64,000 bases of DNA from Alphaproteobacteria bacterium (GTDB taxonomy: Bacteria; Pseudomonadota; Alphaproteobacteria; Rhodobacterales; Rhodobacteraceae): contig JAUHXK010000012.1 of assembly GCA_030427405.1 (NCBI GenBank), positions 1 to 64,000 on the forward strand, given 5' to 3'. The position numbers were made by a program, and so were the translations under genes. Below are positions 9,724 to 18,583 of the stretch, piece after piece (the stretch's first letter is position 1; the number at the start of each line of letters is the position of its first letter). Below the pieces are notes generated by a model. The model was not told the origin of the DNA, ran no database searches, and saw only the letters and a program-made list of their open reading frames with translations.

Positions 9724-11442
9724 TTAGGACCCAGCGATCAGGCCCATGCTTTCCAGCTTGAGCAGGACTTGGTGCGCACAATTGTCGACATCGACATTTT
9801 CGGTCTCAACACGCAGTTCCGGGTTCTCGGGCACGTCGTAAGGGTCCGAGATACCGGTGAATTCCTTGATCTTGCCTTCACGCGCCAACTTGTACAGGCC
9901 CTTGCGGTCGCGCCGCTCGCATTCCTCGATACTGGTCGCGACATGCACTTCGCAAAATGCACCAAACGCTTCGATATCTTCGCGAACAGCGCGGCGCGTG
10001 GTCGAGTACGGCGCGATGGGCGCACAGATGGCGATACCGCCGTTCTTGGTGATCTCGGACGCTACATAGCCGATGCGGCGGATGTTCAGGTCGCGGTGCT
10101 CTTTCGAAAAGCCCAGTTCCGACGACAGGTTCTTACGTACGATGTCACCATCCAGAAGGGTGACCGGACGACCGCCCATCTCCATCAGCTTGACCATCAA
10201 TGCGTTGGCGATGGTTGATTTTCCCGAACCCGAGAAGCCGGTGAAGAAGACTGTGAAACCCTGCTGGCTGCGCGGCGGCTTGGTTTTGCGCAATTCAGCG
10301 ACAACTTCGGGGAAGCTGAACCATTCAGGAATTTCCAGCCCCTCGGCCAGACGGCGGCGCAGTTCGGTCCCCGAGATGTTGAGGATCGTAACCGAGTCGC
10401 GATCCTGTATCTCGTCATTGGGTTCGTATTGGGCGCGTTCCTGCACATAGACCATGTGCTTGAAGTCGACCATTTCGACGCCAATTTCGTCCTGGTATTT
10501 GCGGAACAGATCCTGTGCGTCATAGGGGCCATAGAAATCTTCGCCGGCCGAGTTCTTGCCGGGGCCCGCGTGGTCGCGACCAACGATGAAATGGGTGCAG
10601 CCATGGTTGGCCCGGATCAGGCCATGCCAGACGGCTTCGCGCGGGCCGGCCATGCGCATCGCCAGATTCAGCAGCGACATCGATGTGGTCGAGGCCGGGT
10701 ATTTGTCCAGCACCGCCTCATAGCAGCGGACGCGGGTAAAGTGGTCCACATCGCCGGGTTTGGTCATGCCGACAACCGGGTGGATCAGCAGGTTGGCCTG
10801 TGCTTCTTTCGCTGCGCGGAACGTCAGCTCTTGGTGGGCGCGGTGCAACGGGTTGCGGGTCTGGAACGCAACGATACGGCGCCAGCCCAGCTTGCGGAAA
10901 TAGGCGCGCAATTCGTTTGGCGTATCGCGCCGTGCCTTGAAATCATAGTGGACGGGCGGCTGAATCCCGGTGACGGGTCCGCCCAGATATACCTTTCCGG
11001 CCACGTTGTGCAGGTAGTTCACAGCCGGGTGCGCATCATCATCGGCGCCAAAGACCTTTTCGGCCTCGCGGGATTTGTTTGGGGTCCAGCGATCGGTCAC
11101 GGTCATGGTCGCCAGGATTACGCCTTCCTGGTCGCGCAGGGCGATGTCCTGGCCCAGTTCGATGGTTTCGGCAAAGTCTTCATTGACGTCCAGCGTGATC
11201 GGCATCGGCCACAGCGTGCCATCGGCCAGGCGCATATCTTCGACCACCGTGTTGTAATCGGCTTCACTCAGGAACCCTTTGAGAGGGTTGAAACCGCCAT
11301 TCATCAGCAGTTCCAGGTCGCAGATCTGGCGTGGAGACAGATCCCAACTTGTCAGGTCGGCCGCTTCGACCTTCAGCTTCTGCGCTGATTCATAAGACAC
11401 GTACAGTTCGGGGATCGGGGCCAGATTGCTTAACATCGTCAT
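9724..11442 (-). CDS. Bifunctional sulfate adenylyltransferase / adenylylsulfate kinase
   Basis: This 572-residue fusion first makes adenosine 5'-phosphosulfate from sulfate and ATP, then phosphorylates it to PAPS, opening assimilatory sulfate reduction and sulfation. The N-terminal ATP-sulfurylase part (about 1-385) shows QTRNPLHRAH and GRDHAGPGKN; the C-terminal kinase (about 390-572) has the P-loop FTGFSGSGKST and LDGDIVRKNL. Such Sat/CysC fusions of this length are usual in Rhodobacteraceae. The start was placed at MTMLSNLAP, with AAGAG upstream; 30 more in-frame codons precede it but are not conserved in character. Confidence 0.95.
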   Translation of the reverse strand: MTMLSNLAPIPELYVSYESAQKLKVEAADLTSWDLSPRQICDLELLMNGGFNPLKGFLSEADYNTVVEDMRLADGTLWPMPITLDVNEDFAETIELGQDIALRDQEGVILATMTVTDRWTPNKSREAEKVFGADDDAHPAVNYLHNVAGKVYLGGPVTGIQPPVHYDFKARRDTPNELRAYFRKLGWRRIVAFQTRNPLHRAHQELTFRAAKEAQANLLIHPVVGMTKPGDVDHFTRVRCYEAVLDKYPASTTSMSLLNLAMRMAGPREAVWHGLIRANHGCTHFIVGRDHAGPGKNSAGEDFYGPYDAQDLFRKYQDEIGVEMVDFKHMVYVQERAQYEPNDEIQDRDSVTILNISGTELRRRLAEGLEIPEWFSFPEVVAELRKTKPPRSQQGFTVFFTGFSGSGKSTIANALMVKLMEMGGRPVTLLDGDIVRKNLSSELGFSKEHRDLNIRRIGYVASEITKNGGIAICAPIAPYSTTRRAVREDIEAFGAFCEVHVATSIEECERRDRKGLYKLAREGKIKEFTGISDPYDVPENPELRVETENVDVDNCAHQVLLKLESMGLIAGS

Positions 11443-11637
11443 CGTAATACTCTTGTCGCAGTGGGGTTGAGCCAGTGATTCAGGGGTTTTCCCGGGCATG
11501 TGCCCCGGCATTTGGGTGAAGTCCATATACATTCATGAAACAAAGGAGGATATGCGTGGTTTTTGCCCGGATTGGAAGGATTTTCCGGTATTGGGCGCGT
11601 TTGGCGACCGAATTCCTGCGCAACTACAACAATCGGG

Positions 11638-13338
11638 TCAGGCCGGGATGGTCTGTTCCTGTATGCCCAACAACCCGTCAAGATCCACCGCATGGGGCAG
11701 GGCCAAGGCCGAAACCGCGGCTGCAACCCCGCGCAGGTTGAACGGACGCAGGTCCAATTGCGCACAATCCACGCCCGCCGCCTGCAATACGGCCTGGGAA
11801 ACCAGTAGTTCCGCTTTCAGTGCCTTTGTCTCGGCCTCCAACCTGCTGGCCACATTGACGGCATCTCCGATGATCGTGCGGGCGGCATGACCTGCTGCGC
11901 CGATCTCGCCCAGCACAAGGTCTCCCAGGTGCAACCCCATGCCGATACGGATTTCGGGGCTGTTTTCAGCCTTCAGCTGTTGGTTGAAACGCTGCAGGGC
12001 GCGGCTGACCTCGGCCGCGGCCTTCAACCCGGCCCTGGCGGAACTGGCGGCGTCGGGCATTTCGAAAACGGCCAGCAACCCATCGCCCATGTATTTGTCC
12101 ACGACACCCCCGTCGGCCGTAATCGACGGTACGATCGCATCAAAAAACCTGTTCAGCAGAAAGACGATGTCATAGGGTAATTGCCCGGTCGTGCGCGCGG
12201 TAAAACCACGCATATCCAGAAACAGAACCGCCAACTGGCGTTCCTGACCCTGGCTTGCATGGGCCCGGTTGCGGCCGCCTTCGGGGCGGAACACGCGAAA
12301 CACGGTCAATGGGTCGCTGGGACGGATCTGACAGGCCAATCGGGTGCCGTTGGGCGCGCCCACGGCCGAAAGACTGCGGGCCTCTACCGCGCTTGGCTGC
12401 GGCAGGCGGTCGGCACCATCCTCGACAATTACCCGGCAGGTAGTACAGCGCCCTTTGCCGCCGCATAGGGCTGTATGGGGCACACCATTGGCCTGAGACA
12501 TCTCAAGCAGGGTCATGCCCTTTTCAGATGTCACCTCTGGCCCGTCCACATAGCGCACGCGCACCGAGTGGCGACGGCGCCAGATCTTGGCCCCGACATA
12601 GTACAGGGCCGTCGCCGCCAGCGCCGCCCAAAACGCTACCATTGCGTTGTTGGTGACGCTGAACATGGTTTGGAACGCATCCGAGGACGGCCAGTTGTAA
12701 TGTTCGATATATTGCGCGCGCAGGTCTTCGTCGGCGAAGTCTGACCATATGCGGCGTCCTTCGGTCAGCAAGCCAGTGAGGGCAAAACTGGGCACAAAGA
12801 CGGCGATACCGATCAGATAGGGAACACAACGCCGCCACCAGCGCGTCAAACGAAGCCACATATGCAGCCCGATGCAACCGTGAATCCAGACCAGCAACAG
12901 CAGAAGGCTTTGCATCCAGATCGTCGAATCCGGCCACATCAGGATAATGATGTAACCCATCTCGTCATTGACGTTGAAAATTTCATGGGCAAAGCGCGTT
13001 TGAACGATATGCGAGATCAGTTTCAGCGGGATCAGCAGCCCAAGAGTCACCTGAAGCGCGACGCTGAATGGCATGCGCAGCGTGCGGCGTCGGGCGACCG
13101 AAACCAGCGCCAGCCCCGCATGGGTCAACAGCGCCAGATACAAAAGCGTGCTGCCCAACAGATGTCGTGTGACGGCGTGGCGGCCATCCTGCATGCCGTG
13201 CAGGTAGTCCGTGTGAAACAGGCCGAGGCCGATATTAACAAAGTGAAAGAACGCGAAGGTGAACAGAACAAGACCGCTGGCGATCCTGAGCCGGGTTGAC
13301 CAACTGCCCTGCCACAGAGCGCTTGCCACTGATGTCAC
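11638..13338 (-). CDS. Class III adenylate cyclase with membrane and [2Fe-2S] ferredoxin domains
   Basis: The 566-residue protein has three parts. Residues about 18-250 hold roughly six hydrophobic helices rich in histidines (32, 59, 73, 110, 153, 159), reminiscent of a haem-b membrane domain. Residues about 258-345 are a plant-type ferredoxin domain with Cys292, Cys298, Cys301 and Cys336 in the C-x5-C-x2-C...C spacing. Residues about 365-555 are a class III cyclase catalytic domain with metal-binding Asp375 (FLDMRGFT) and Asp419 (KYMGDGLLAVF). Together this looks like a redox- or ligand-gated cAMP synthase of the inner membrane. It follows trxB on the same strand after 121 bases. Confidence 0.88.
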   Translation of the reverse strand: MTSVASALWQGSWSTRLRIASGLVLFTFAFFHFVNIGLGLFHTDYLHGMQDGRHAVTRHLLGSTLLYLALLTHAGLALVSVARRRTLRMPFSVALQVTLGLLIPLKLISHIVQTRFAHEIFNVNDEMGYIIILMWPDSTIWMQSLLLLLVWIHGCIGLHMWLRLTRWWRRCVPYLIGIAVFVPSFALTGLLTEGRRIWSDFADEDLRAQYIEHYNWPSSDAFQTMFSVTNNAMVAFWAALAATALYYVGAKIWRRRHSVRVRYVDGPEVTSEKGMTLLEMSQANGVPHTALCGGKGRCTTCRVIVEDGADRLPQPSAVEARSLSAVGAPNGTRLACQIRPSDPLTVFRVFRPEGGRNRAHASQGQERQLAVLFLDMRGFTARTTGQLPYDIVFLLNRFFDAIVPSITADGGVVDKYMGDGLLAVFEMPDAASSARAGLKAAAEVSRALQRFNQQLKAENSPEIRIGMGLHLGDLVLGEIGAAGHAARTIIGDAVNVASRLEAETKALKAELLVSQAVLQAAGVDCAQLDLRPFNLRGVAAAVSALALPHAVDLDGLLGIQEQTIPA

Positions 13339-13406
13339 CTGTTTTTCGCCGCGTCCCGGACAAGTCTGCTTTGACCGCCGTCGCTGGTCAAGTCGCCCCG
13401 CGCGCA

Positions 13407-13449
13407 GGTTGGGCGATCAAGGGGCGGGTAGGGCGCGGTGCGCCCAACC
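13407..13449. other. Inverted repeats between trxB and the cyclase gene
   Basis: GGTTGGGCG (13407-13415) pairs perfectly with CGCCCAACC (13441-13449). A second hairpin, GGGCGC-GGT-GCGCCC (13431-13445), uses some of the same bases, so the two folds exclude each other. There is no T-run. It may protect the trxB 3' end or tune read-through into the cyclase. Confidence 0.4.
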
Positions 13450-13459
13450 CGCGGCAGGA

Positions 13460-14401
13460 TCACTCCTGCTCGGCAAGAAACCGTTCGGCGTCCAACGCGG
13501 CCATGCAGCCCATACCGGCCGAGGTCACGGCCTGACGATAAACGTGATCGGTCAGGTCCCCTGCCGCAAATACGCCGGGAACCGATGTCTCGGTCGACCC
13601 CGGCTTGGTCACGACATACCCGCCCATATGGGTTTCAAGCGTATCCTTGACCAACTCGTTTGCCGGTGCGTGGCCGATCGCGACAAAAACGCCCTTGCAC
13701 GGGATTTCGGTGATCTCGCCTGTCTTGACGTTCTTTGCGCGAACCGCCTCGACGCCCAGCGGCGTATCGGTCCCGATCACCTCGTCCAGCTCGTGGAACC
13801 ACAACGGGGTGATCTTGTCGTTCTTGAACAGGCGGTCTTGCAGGATTTTCTCGGCGCGCAGCTCGTCGCGGCGGTGAATCAAGGTAACCTTGCTGGCGAA
13901 ATTGGTCAGGAACAACGCTTCTTCCACGGCAGTGTTGCCGCCGCCGATGACCACGATTTCCTGGCCGCGGTAGAAAAAACCGTCGCATGTGGCGCAGGCC
14001 GAAACGCCAAAGCCCTTGAATTTGTCTTCGGACGGCAGACCCAGCCATTTTGCGCGCGCACCGGTTGCCAGAATGACCGCATCGGCCGTGTAGACCGTGC
14101 CGCTGTCGCCGGTCGCGGTGAACGGACGCTTGTCGAGATCAAGGTTGCTGATGATATCGCCGATGACTTCACATCCCATGGCGGTGGCATGTTCCTGCAT
14201 CTTGACCATCAGGTCGGGTCCCTGAACCTCGGTGAAGCCGGGGTAGTTTTCGACCTCGGTGGTTGTGGTCAGCTGGCCGCCGGGCTCGATGCCCTGAACC
14301 AGGATCGGCTCCAGCATCGCGCGGCTGGCATATACGCCCGCGGTATAGCCCGCAGGCCCCGAGCCGATGATCAGAACCTTGGTGTGTCGTGTTTCGGCCA
14401 T
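13460..14401 (-). CDS. trxB: Thioredoxin-disulfide reductase
   Basis: TrxB passes electrons from NADPH through FAD to thioredoxin. The 313-residue protein has the FAD-binding GSGPAGYTAGVYASRA, the redox-active CATC pair (Cys136, Cys139), the NADPH motif GGGNTAVEEA and the C-terminal GVFAAGDLTDHVYRQAVTS. Length is normal for the low-molecular-weight type. An Lrp/AsnC gene is transcribed divergently from 14625; the 223-base gap between them should hold both promoters. Confidence 0.97.
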   Translation of the reverse strand: MAETRHTKVLIIGSGPAGYTAGVYASRAMLEPILVQGIEPGGQLTTTTEVENYPGFTEVQGPDLMVKMQEHATAMGCEVIGDIISNLDLDKRPFTATGDSGTVYTADAVILATGARAKWLGLPSEDKFKGFGVSACATCDGFFYRGQEIVVIGGGNTAVEEALFLTNFASKVTLIHRRDELRAEKILQDRLFKNDKITPLWFHELDEVIGTDTPLGVEAVRAKNVKTGEITEIPCKGVFVAIGHAPANELVKDTLETHMGGYVVTKPGSTETSVPGVFAAGDLTDHVYRQAVTSAGMGCMAALDAERFLAEQE

Positions 14402-14550
14402 GGAACCCCCAGTCGATCTGCCTTGGCGACGAATTGTGCGCCGGGCACCGATATAGCGACGGGTCCGCCGGGCTTAAAGCCCCAGAAATCACCTGATTGC
14501 CAAAGCCGGTCAGGCCCGGTCAGGCCAAAATATGTATCGCGGATAAAGAT

Positions 14551-14579
14551 TATTGCGCGATTGCGAAATAATATTGCGC
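14551..14579. promoter_or_regulatory. Direct TATTGCGC repeats in the trxB-lrp gap (possible regulator sites)
   Basis: TATTGCGC occurs at 14551-14558 and 14572-14579, 21 bases apart, which is two helical turns, with TTGCGA between. The spacing on one DNA face and the position 46-74 bases ahead of an Lrp/AsnC gene suggest binding by that regulator. This is inference from layout. Confidence 0.35.
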
Positions 14580-14624
14580 ATTGGCGGGGTGCTGATATAA
14601 GAACCGAAAACTCAGGAGCGTTAA

Positions 14625-15125
14625 ATGGTCACGACACGGCTGGATGAAATCGACAGAAAGATTCTTGCTGAACTGCAGGCTGACGGCCGAATGACCAATG
14701 TCGAACTTGCAAAACGCGTGGGGATCTCGGCCCCGCCCTGTTTGCGCCGGGTTCGCACCCTGGAAGAATCGGGGTTTATCCGCGGCTATCACGCAGAGGT
14801 CAACGCGCGTGAGCTTGGGTTCGAGGTTCAGGTATTCGCGATGGTCGGGCTGGAAAGCCAGGCGGAATCAGAATTAAGTGCGTTTGAAGAACGCTGCCGC
14901 GACTGGCCGCTGGTTCGCGAATGTCACATGCTCAACGGCGAGGTCGATTTCATTCTGAAATGCGTCGCCCCGGACCTGAGCAGTTTTCAGCAGTTTTTGA
15001 CAGGCGACTTGCTGACCACGCCGAACGTGGCCAGCGTCAAGACATCGCTTGTCATCCGCGGCGCAAAAGACGAGCCCGGCGTGCCGTTCGATGTATTGGA
15101 AGAACGGATGAACCGGACGGCGTAA
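14625..15125 (+). CDS. Lrp/AsnC-family transcriptional regulator
   Basis: The 166-residue protein has an N-terminal winged helix-turn-helix (LDEIDRKILAELQADGRMTN to KRVGISAPPCLRRVRTLEESG) and a RAM ligand-binding domain (EVQVFAMVGLES to LVIRGAKDE). These regulators usually sense amino acids. AGGAGCG precedes the ATG. Its divergent neighbour is trxB, an arrangement I recall as common in Rhodobacteraceae; regulation of trxB is possible but unproven. Confidence 0.92.
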   Translation: MVTTRLDEIDRKILAELQADGRMTNVELAKRVGISAPPCLRRVRTLEESGFIRGYHAEVNARELGFEVQVFAMVGLESQAESELSAFEERCRDWPLVRECHMLNGEVDFILKCVAPDLSSFQQFLTGDLLTTPNVASVKTSLVIRGAKDEPGVPFDVLEERMNRTA

Positions 15126-15244
15126 AGCCTGCGCGTCTGTGCGATGCGCTACAGGTTGGTAAAAACGCGGCGATGGTCAGTGAAATGACCCAACTCAACA
15201 AAATCTGCATGATGCCCCCCAAAATGCAGTACTCGATACAAAGT

Positions 15245-16027
15245 TCACGCAGTGATCGCGTCTATCTCTCCGTCACCGGCGCGCGGCATTAGCAGCGGAC
15301 CAAAATCGTGCAGCGATTCGATATGCGCAAACAGGTTCAGATAGATTGATCGTAGCGAATGGCTGATCATTCGAACAGCGTTAACGCCCGGATGATAAGA
15401 TTCAAACTGCAGACCATCAACCCGAATCACGGAATGCCGGGCCAGGCAGATGTGAAACAGCTCGACCGGCGTAGGCGGCAGGGTTTCGATCACGCTCATG
15501 CCGTCCTGGAACTCGGAAACGGGTGTCAGCATGTCCCCCCCACCGCTGAGGTGGCGCATATGGGCCGGGGTGCCCAAAAGACGGGCTGCCGGGCCGACGA
15601 TGACACCGGACATGGGTTTTTGCATCCCAAACGTGTCCGCCATGATGCGGGTCAGTGGGCGGGTGCGCCCACGCGAATCCACGCGCCCCGGAATCAGCGT
15701 GACGGATCCTTTCCACAAGACCGGTTCGGGTGTTCCGTCCTGCGTCAGAACGGCGTCACCGGGCAACAGGTCCTCGATCGCCATGGGACCGTTTGCAGTC
15801 TCGACAAGCGATCCGCGGGTAAAGGCGCAGAATGCGCCTTCGAAAACGGGCAGGGCAGGGGCGATGTGCCGTACCTGCGAAATATCCCCGTTTTTCAGCA
15901 GCGAGCAGACCTCGTACCGGCGCAGCTGCGCCTTTTGTTGTGTCCCCGTCCTGGGCGCGTCGCGCAACAGTGGCGAAGTTTCCACCGCATTTCTGGCTGC
16001 TCGGGCCAGAGAGTTTGGAATGGTCAT
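15245..16027 (-). CDS. Hint-domain protein
   Basis: This 260-residue protein contains a Hedgehog/intein (Hint) module: CAFTRGSLVETANGPMAIED at about residue 67, LLPGDAVLTQDG, VGPAARLLGTPAHM, and the later FHICLARHSVIRVDGLQFES. In this lineage such Hint proteins often end secreted or calcium-binding proteins, but here the domain stands nearly alone with about 60 residues before it. There is no signal peptide. Whether it self-cleaves is unknown; Cys67 would be the nucleophile in an autoprocessing domain. Confidence 0.75.
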   Translation of the reverse strand: MTIPNSLARAARNAVETSPLLRDAPRTGTQQKAQLRRYEVCSLLKNGDISQVRHIAPALPVFEGAFCAFTRGSLVETANGPMAIEDLLPGDAVLTQDGTPEPVLWKGSVTLIPGRVDSRGRTRPLTRIMADTFGMQKPMSGVIVGPAARLLGTPAHMRHLSGGGDMLTPVSEFQDGMSVIETLPPTPVELFHICLARHSVIRVDGLQFESYHPGVNAVRMISHSLRSIYLNLFAHIESLHDFGPLLMPRAGDGEIDAITA

Positions 16028-16361
16028 TTTTGTTCAGTCCCCTTTAAATTCCGAACAGGCGAGGCAACCCCCGTGCCATTTCGCCAGACGGTTTCTTGTT
16101 CTTTGTCTTGAAAACATGGATCACCCATGGGCACCCCGCGATACTGGCGCGGTGCAGCGATTGAATTTCGCATTCCATTGGTCAACACATTGACCCCCCA
16201 GACAAACTCGTACGGCACAGACCAAAATTGCCTGCGCAAACACGCTCCGAAAACAACGCGCTGATTTTATCAGCGACGTAGTACGCACCAGACCGGAGCA
16301 ACGCCCGGTACGTCCTATGCCCGTCGGGACCGGCAGCTTGGTCCCTTTGGGGTGGTTCGGT
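16028..16361. other. Gene-poor gap upstream of the Hint gene
   Basis: This 334-base stretch should hold the promoter of the Hint gene (minus strand) and the 3' region of the 42-aa gene. Open frames here lack ribosome binding sites and family-like composition. The only clear structure is the hairpin at 16259-16275. Confidence 0.5.
16259..16275 (-). terminator. Hairpin downstream of the 42-aa gene
   Basis: CGCTGAT-TTT-ATCAGCG is a perfect 7-bp stem with a 3-base loop. On the minus strand it is followed by a T-rich CGTTGTTTT, so it may end the transcript of the small gene at 16362-16490. Confidence 0.45.
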
Positions 16362-16490
16362 TCAGCGCTGGCCTGCCAGGCGGCGGGCAACTCTGACCGA
16401 GTGACTTGAAACCCGCTTCCAGGGCATTTCCAGTTCCTGGTCCCGGACAGCCGTGACAACGGCTTTCAAAAAGCGCGATTTCGTTTTCAT
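16362..16490 (-). CDS. 42-residue small basic protein, Rhodobacteraceae-type
   Basis: The peptide begins MKTKSRFLKAVVTAV and continues with LEMPWKRV and a basic tail (ARRLAGQR). From memory, short proteins with a K(S/T)RFL(K/A)xV start and a PW-R motif recur in Rhodobacteraceae. AGCAGGATCAGAAA ahead of the ATG provides a good ribosome binding site. The longer open frame upstream in the same frame is not protein-like. Function unknown; the basic, helix-forming composition would allow nucleic acid or membrane binding. Confidence 0.6.
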   Translation of the reverse strand: MKTKSRFLKAVVTAVRDQELEMPWKRVSSHSVRVARRLAGQR

Positions 16491-16760
16491 TTTCTGATCC
16501 TGCTCTGCTGGGGTCTGAAGCCCCGTATCCTGATAAGCCTGAATTTGACGCCGATTTGCGGCGGGGATGTGACCTATCCGGGATGAATTGAGGACAAAAA
16601 TGAAGTTTGGCAGCACCTCTTGGTTAACGGTGCCAGAATTCAAACGTCTGAATGTCAGATAACCATCTGAGTACTGGCACAAATTCGATACGATTCTGAT
16701 ACCGGTAAACACAACAATTGTGGCGCAAGCGGGGCGTTCCCGCCTTAATTCCGCCGGGTT

Positions 16761-17519
16761 TTAAAGCCGGATCGCCGAAATCAGACGGCCGTAATCCGCT
16801 TCGTTGGCGTGGGTTGCGCGCCGGTACGAATAGAACCTGGCAGGATCGGAATAGGTGCAGTGCCTGATCCATTCCGCATGTTTCACACCTGCTTGGCGCA
16901 GGCGGTGCAGCCCAAAGGACGGAAGGTCGAATTGCAGGCGGTCGTCCTGACCATTTGCAAAGAAACGTGTGTTATCGGAAGAATCCGCAAGGAACTGGTC
17001 CATGAATTCCGGCCCGACTTCGTATGCCTGCTGCGAGATCGTCGGACCGATGACCGCAACAGTATTGTCCCGCTGTGCGCCAAGGGCCTCCATCGCGTCC
17101 AGCGTCGCTTCGAGAACGCCGTCCAGCGCCCCGCGCCAACCAGCATGTGCGGCGCCGATCACATTCGCGTCAGGATCGGCAAACAGCACCGGCTGGCAAT
17201 CCGCGGTCAGAATCGTCAGCGCCAGGTTCGGGGTCGCGGTTACAACCGCGTCTGCCTTGGGTTTGTCGCCATTGATCGGCCCGTCGACCGTCAGAACGGT
17301 TGGGGAATGGATCTGGTTTACCCCGATCAGCGCTTCGGGCGTTACATCCATGGCCTGGGCAACCCGCCGTCGGTTCAGGGCCACGGCCTCGGACAAGTCG
17401 GTTGAGCCGTGTCCGCAGTTCAGCCCGGAAAAAATGCCTGATGACGCGCCCCCGCGCCGGCAAAAGAACCCGTGCCGAACAGGGGACAGCATGTCTGAAG
17501 TCAGTATTTCCAGTGTCAT
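16761..17519 (-). CDS. pgeF: Peptidoglycan editing factor PgeF (YfiH / laccase-domain family)
   Basis: YfiH-family proteins use a Cys-His-His zinc site; members have been linked to purine nucleoside phosphorolysis and, in Escherichia coli, to editing of wrong amino acids in peptidoglycan precursors. The 252-residue sequence has VNQIHSPTV, ADAVVTATPNLALTILTADCQPVLF and AAHAGWRGALDGVLEAT, which contribute the conserved His, Cys and His. Its start overlaps the stop of midA by 4 bases, making it the third gene of lgt-midA-pgeF. Confidence 0.92.
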   Translation of the reverse strand: MTLEILTSDMLSPVRHGFFCRRGGASSGIFSGLNCGHGSTDLSEAVALNRRRVAQAMDVTPEALIGVNQIHSPTVLTVDGPINGDKPKADAVVTATPNLALTILTADCQPVLFADPDANVIGAAHAGWRGALDGVLEATLDAMEALGAQRDNTVAVIGPTISQQAYEVGPEFMDQFLADSSDNTRFFANGQDDRLQFDLPSFGLHRLRQAGVKHAEWIRHCTYSDPARFYSYRRATHANEADYGRLISAIRL

Positions 17520-18583
17520 GGTTCCAGTCCCGGTGGCGGCGCTGCATATGCCGGGTACAGCCCCAGCACTTTGAACAGGTTTCCCATTTCCTTGGGATGC
17601 GTCAACCGGCGATGTGCGGCAATCAGCGACTCTTGCTCCTGTTCGCCCAGCGAACCCGCCAGGCTGCGGGCGCGTGCCGTTATCCCAAGCCGTTCCAGAA
17701 ACACGCCCTGAGGCGTCAGGCGCGTATGCGCGCAGCCTTCAGCCCGTGCGGCATGGGCTAGGGGTTCGAAATCCACATGCGCGGTCAGGTCTGCCTGGCC
17801 CGGATTCTGCAATGGATTTGCGCGTTCATGCGCCTGCAGGGCCTGAAAGGTATCGCCCAGCGAATGCCAGTCGCCGTAATCCACAACCAGGGCCGCCCCG
17901 CCATGGGTGGCAATTCGCCCGGCGATTGTGGTGATTATCGGAATGGCCGCGGCGCACAGTTCTACCAGGTCGCCGTCCTTGGTATTCTGCACCCGCGCCC
18001 GCAGCGCGACATGCTCGGAGATAGGCCCCAAACCGAAGGCCAGCGAATCCCCTTCTACGCCGATCAGCCGTTCGCGCCATCCTGCGCCATCCCGCAGAAA
18101 CTGGCGGATTGGCAGGGCATCAAAAAACTCGTTGGCCACAAGAAAGGTCGGCATCTCTGGCAGGTCACTGACAGAGCCGACCCATCGCGGCGCATAGTCC
18201 TGCAGTGTTTGGGTTTGTACGTCGCGCAAGGCGGGCGAAGCTTCGACCAGCACAAGTTGTGCCGCATCGTGAAACCCGGGGACCGCGCGCGAGGCCCGCA
18301 GCAGGTCCGCCATCAGGGTGCCACGTCCCGGCCCAAGTTCGACCAGCGCGAAAGGCTCGGGTTTCCCCTGATCCATCCAGGATTGCGCCAGGCTCAGGCC
18401 GATCAGTTCTCCGAACATCTGGCTGATTTCCGGGGCGGTCGTGAAATCGCCGCGCGCGCCCAACGGATCGCGCGTCGTGTAATAGCCCAAATGCGGATGA
18501 AGCAGGCATTCGCTCATATAGTCCGAGATGCGCATAGGCCCATCCTGCCGGATGCGCGCGATCAACTGGTCAAGCAGGCTCAT
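17516..18583 (-). CDS. SAM-dependent methyltransferase, MidA/NDUFAF7 family
   Basis: The 355-residue protein belongs to the DUF185 family whose mitochondrial member NDUFAF7 dimethylates an arginine of complex I. The SAM site is [17 protein letters not shown], preceded by [17 protein letters not shown], a family hallmark. The start ATG overlaps the lgt stop (ATGA); the longer frame upstream runs through lgt in a wrong frame. A role in NADH dehydrogenase assembly is possible but unproven in bacteria. Confidence 0.92.
   Translation of the reverse strand: MSLLDQLIARIRQDGPMRISDYMSECLLHPHLGYYTTRDPLGARGDFTTAPEISQMFGELIGLSLAQSWMDQGKPEPFALVELGPGRGTLMADLLRASRAVPGFHDAAQLVLVEASPALRDVQTQTLQDYAPRWVGSVSDLPEMPTFLVANEFFDALPIRQFLRDGAGWRERLIGVEGDSLAFGLGPISEHVALRARVQNTKDGDLVELCAAAIPIITTIAGRIATHGGAALVVDYGDWHSLGDTFQALQAHERANPLQNPGQADLTAHVDFEPLAHAARAEGCAHTRLTPQGVFLERLGITARARSLAGSLGEQEQESLIAAHRRLTHPKEMGNLFKVLGLYPAYAAPPPGLEP

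Noticed and set aside
13259-14647. A 462-codon plus-strand frame antisense to trxB
   Set aside because: It is the shadow of trxB; the opposite strand has all thioredoxin reductase motifs.
16121-16459. A 112-codon minus-strand frame upstream of the Hint gene
   Set aside because: Composition is not protein-like, there is no ribosome binding site, and it overlaps the better supported 42-aa gene in another frame.
16601-16663. A 20-codon plus-strand frame with GAGGA ahead of its ATG
   Set aside because: Too short to support and nothing recognisable; kept only as a note.
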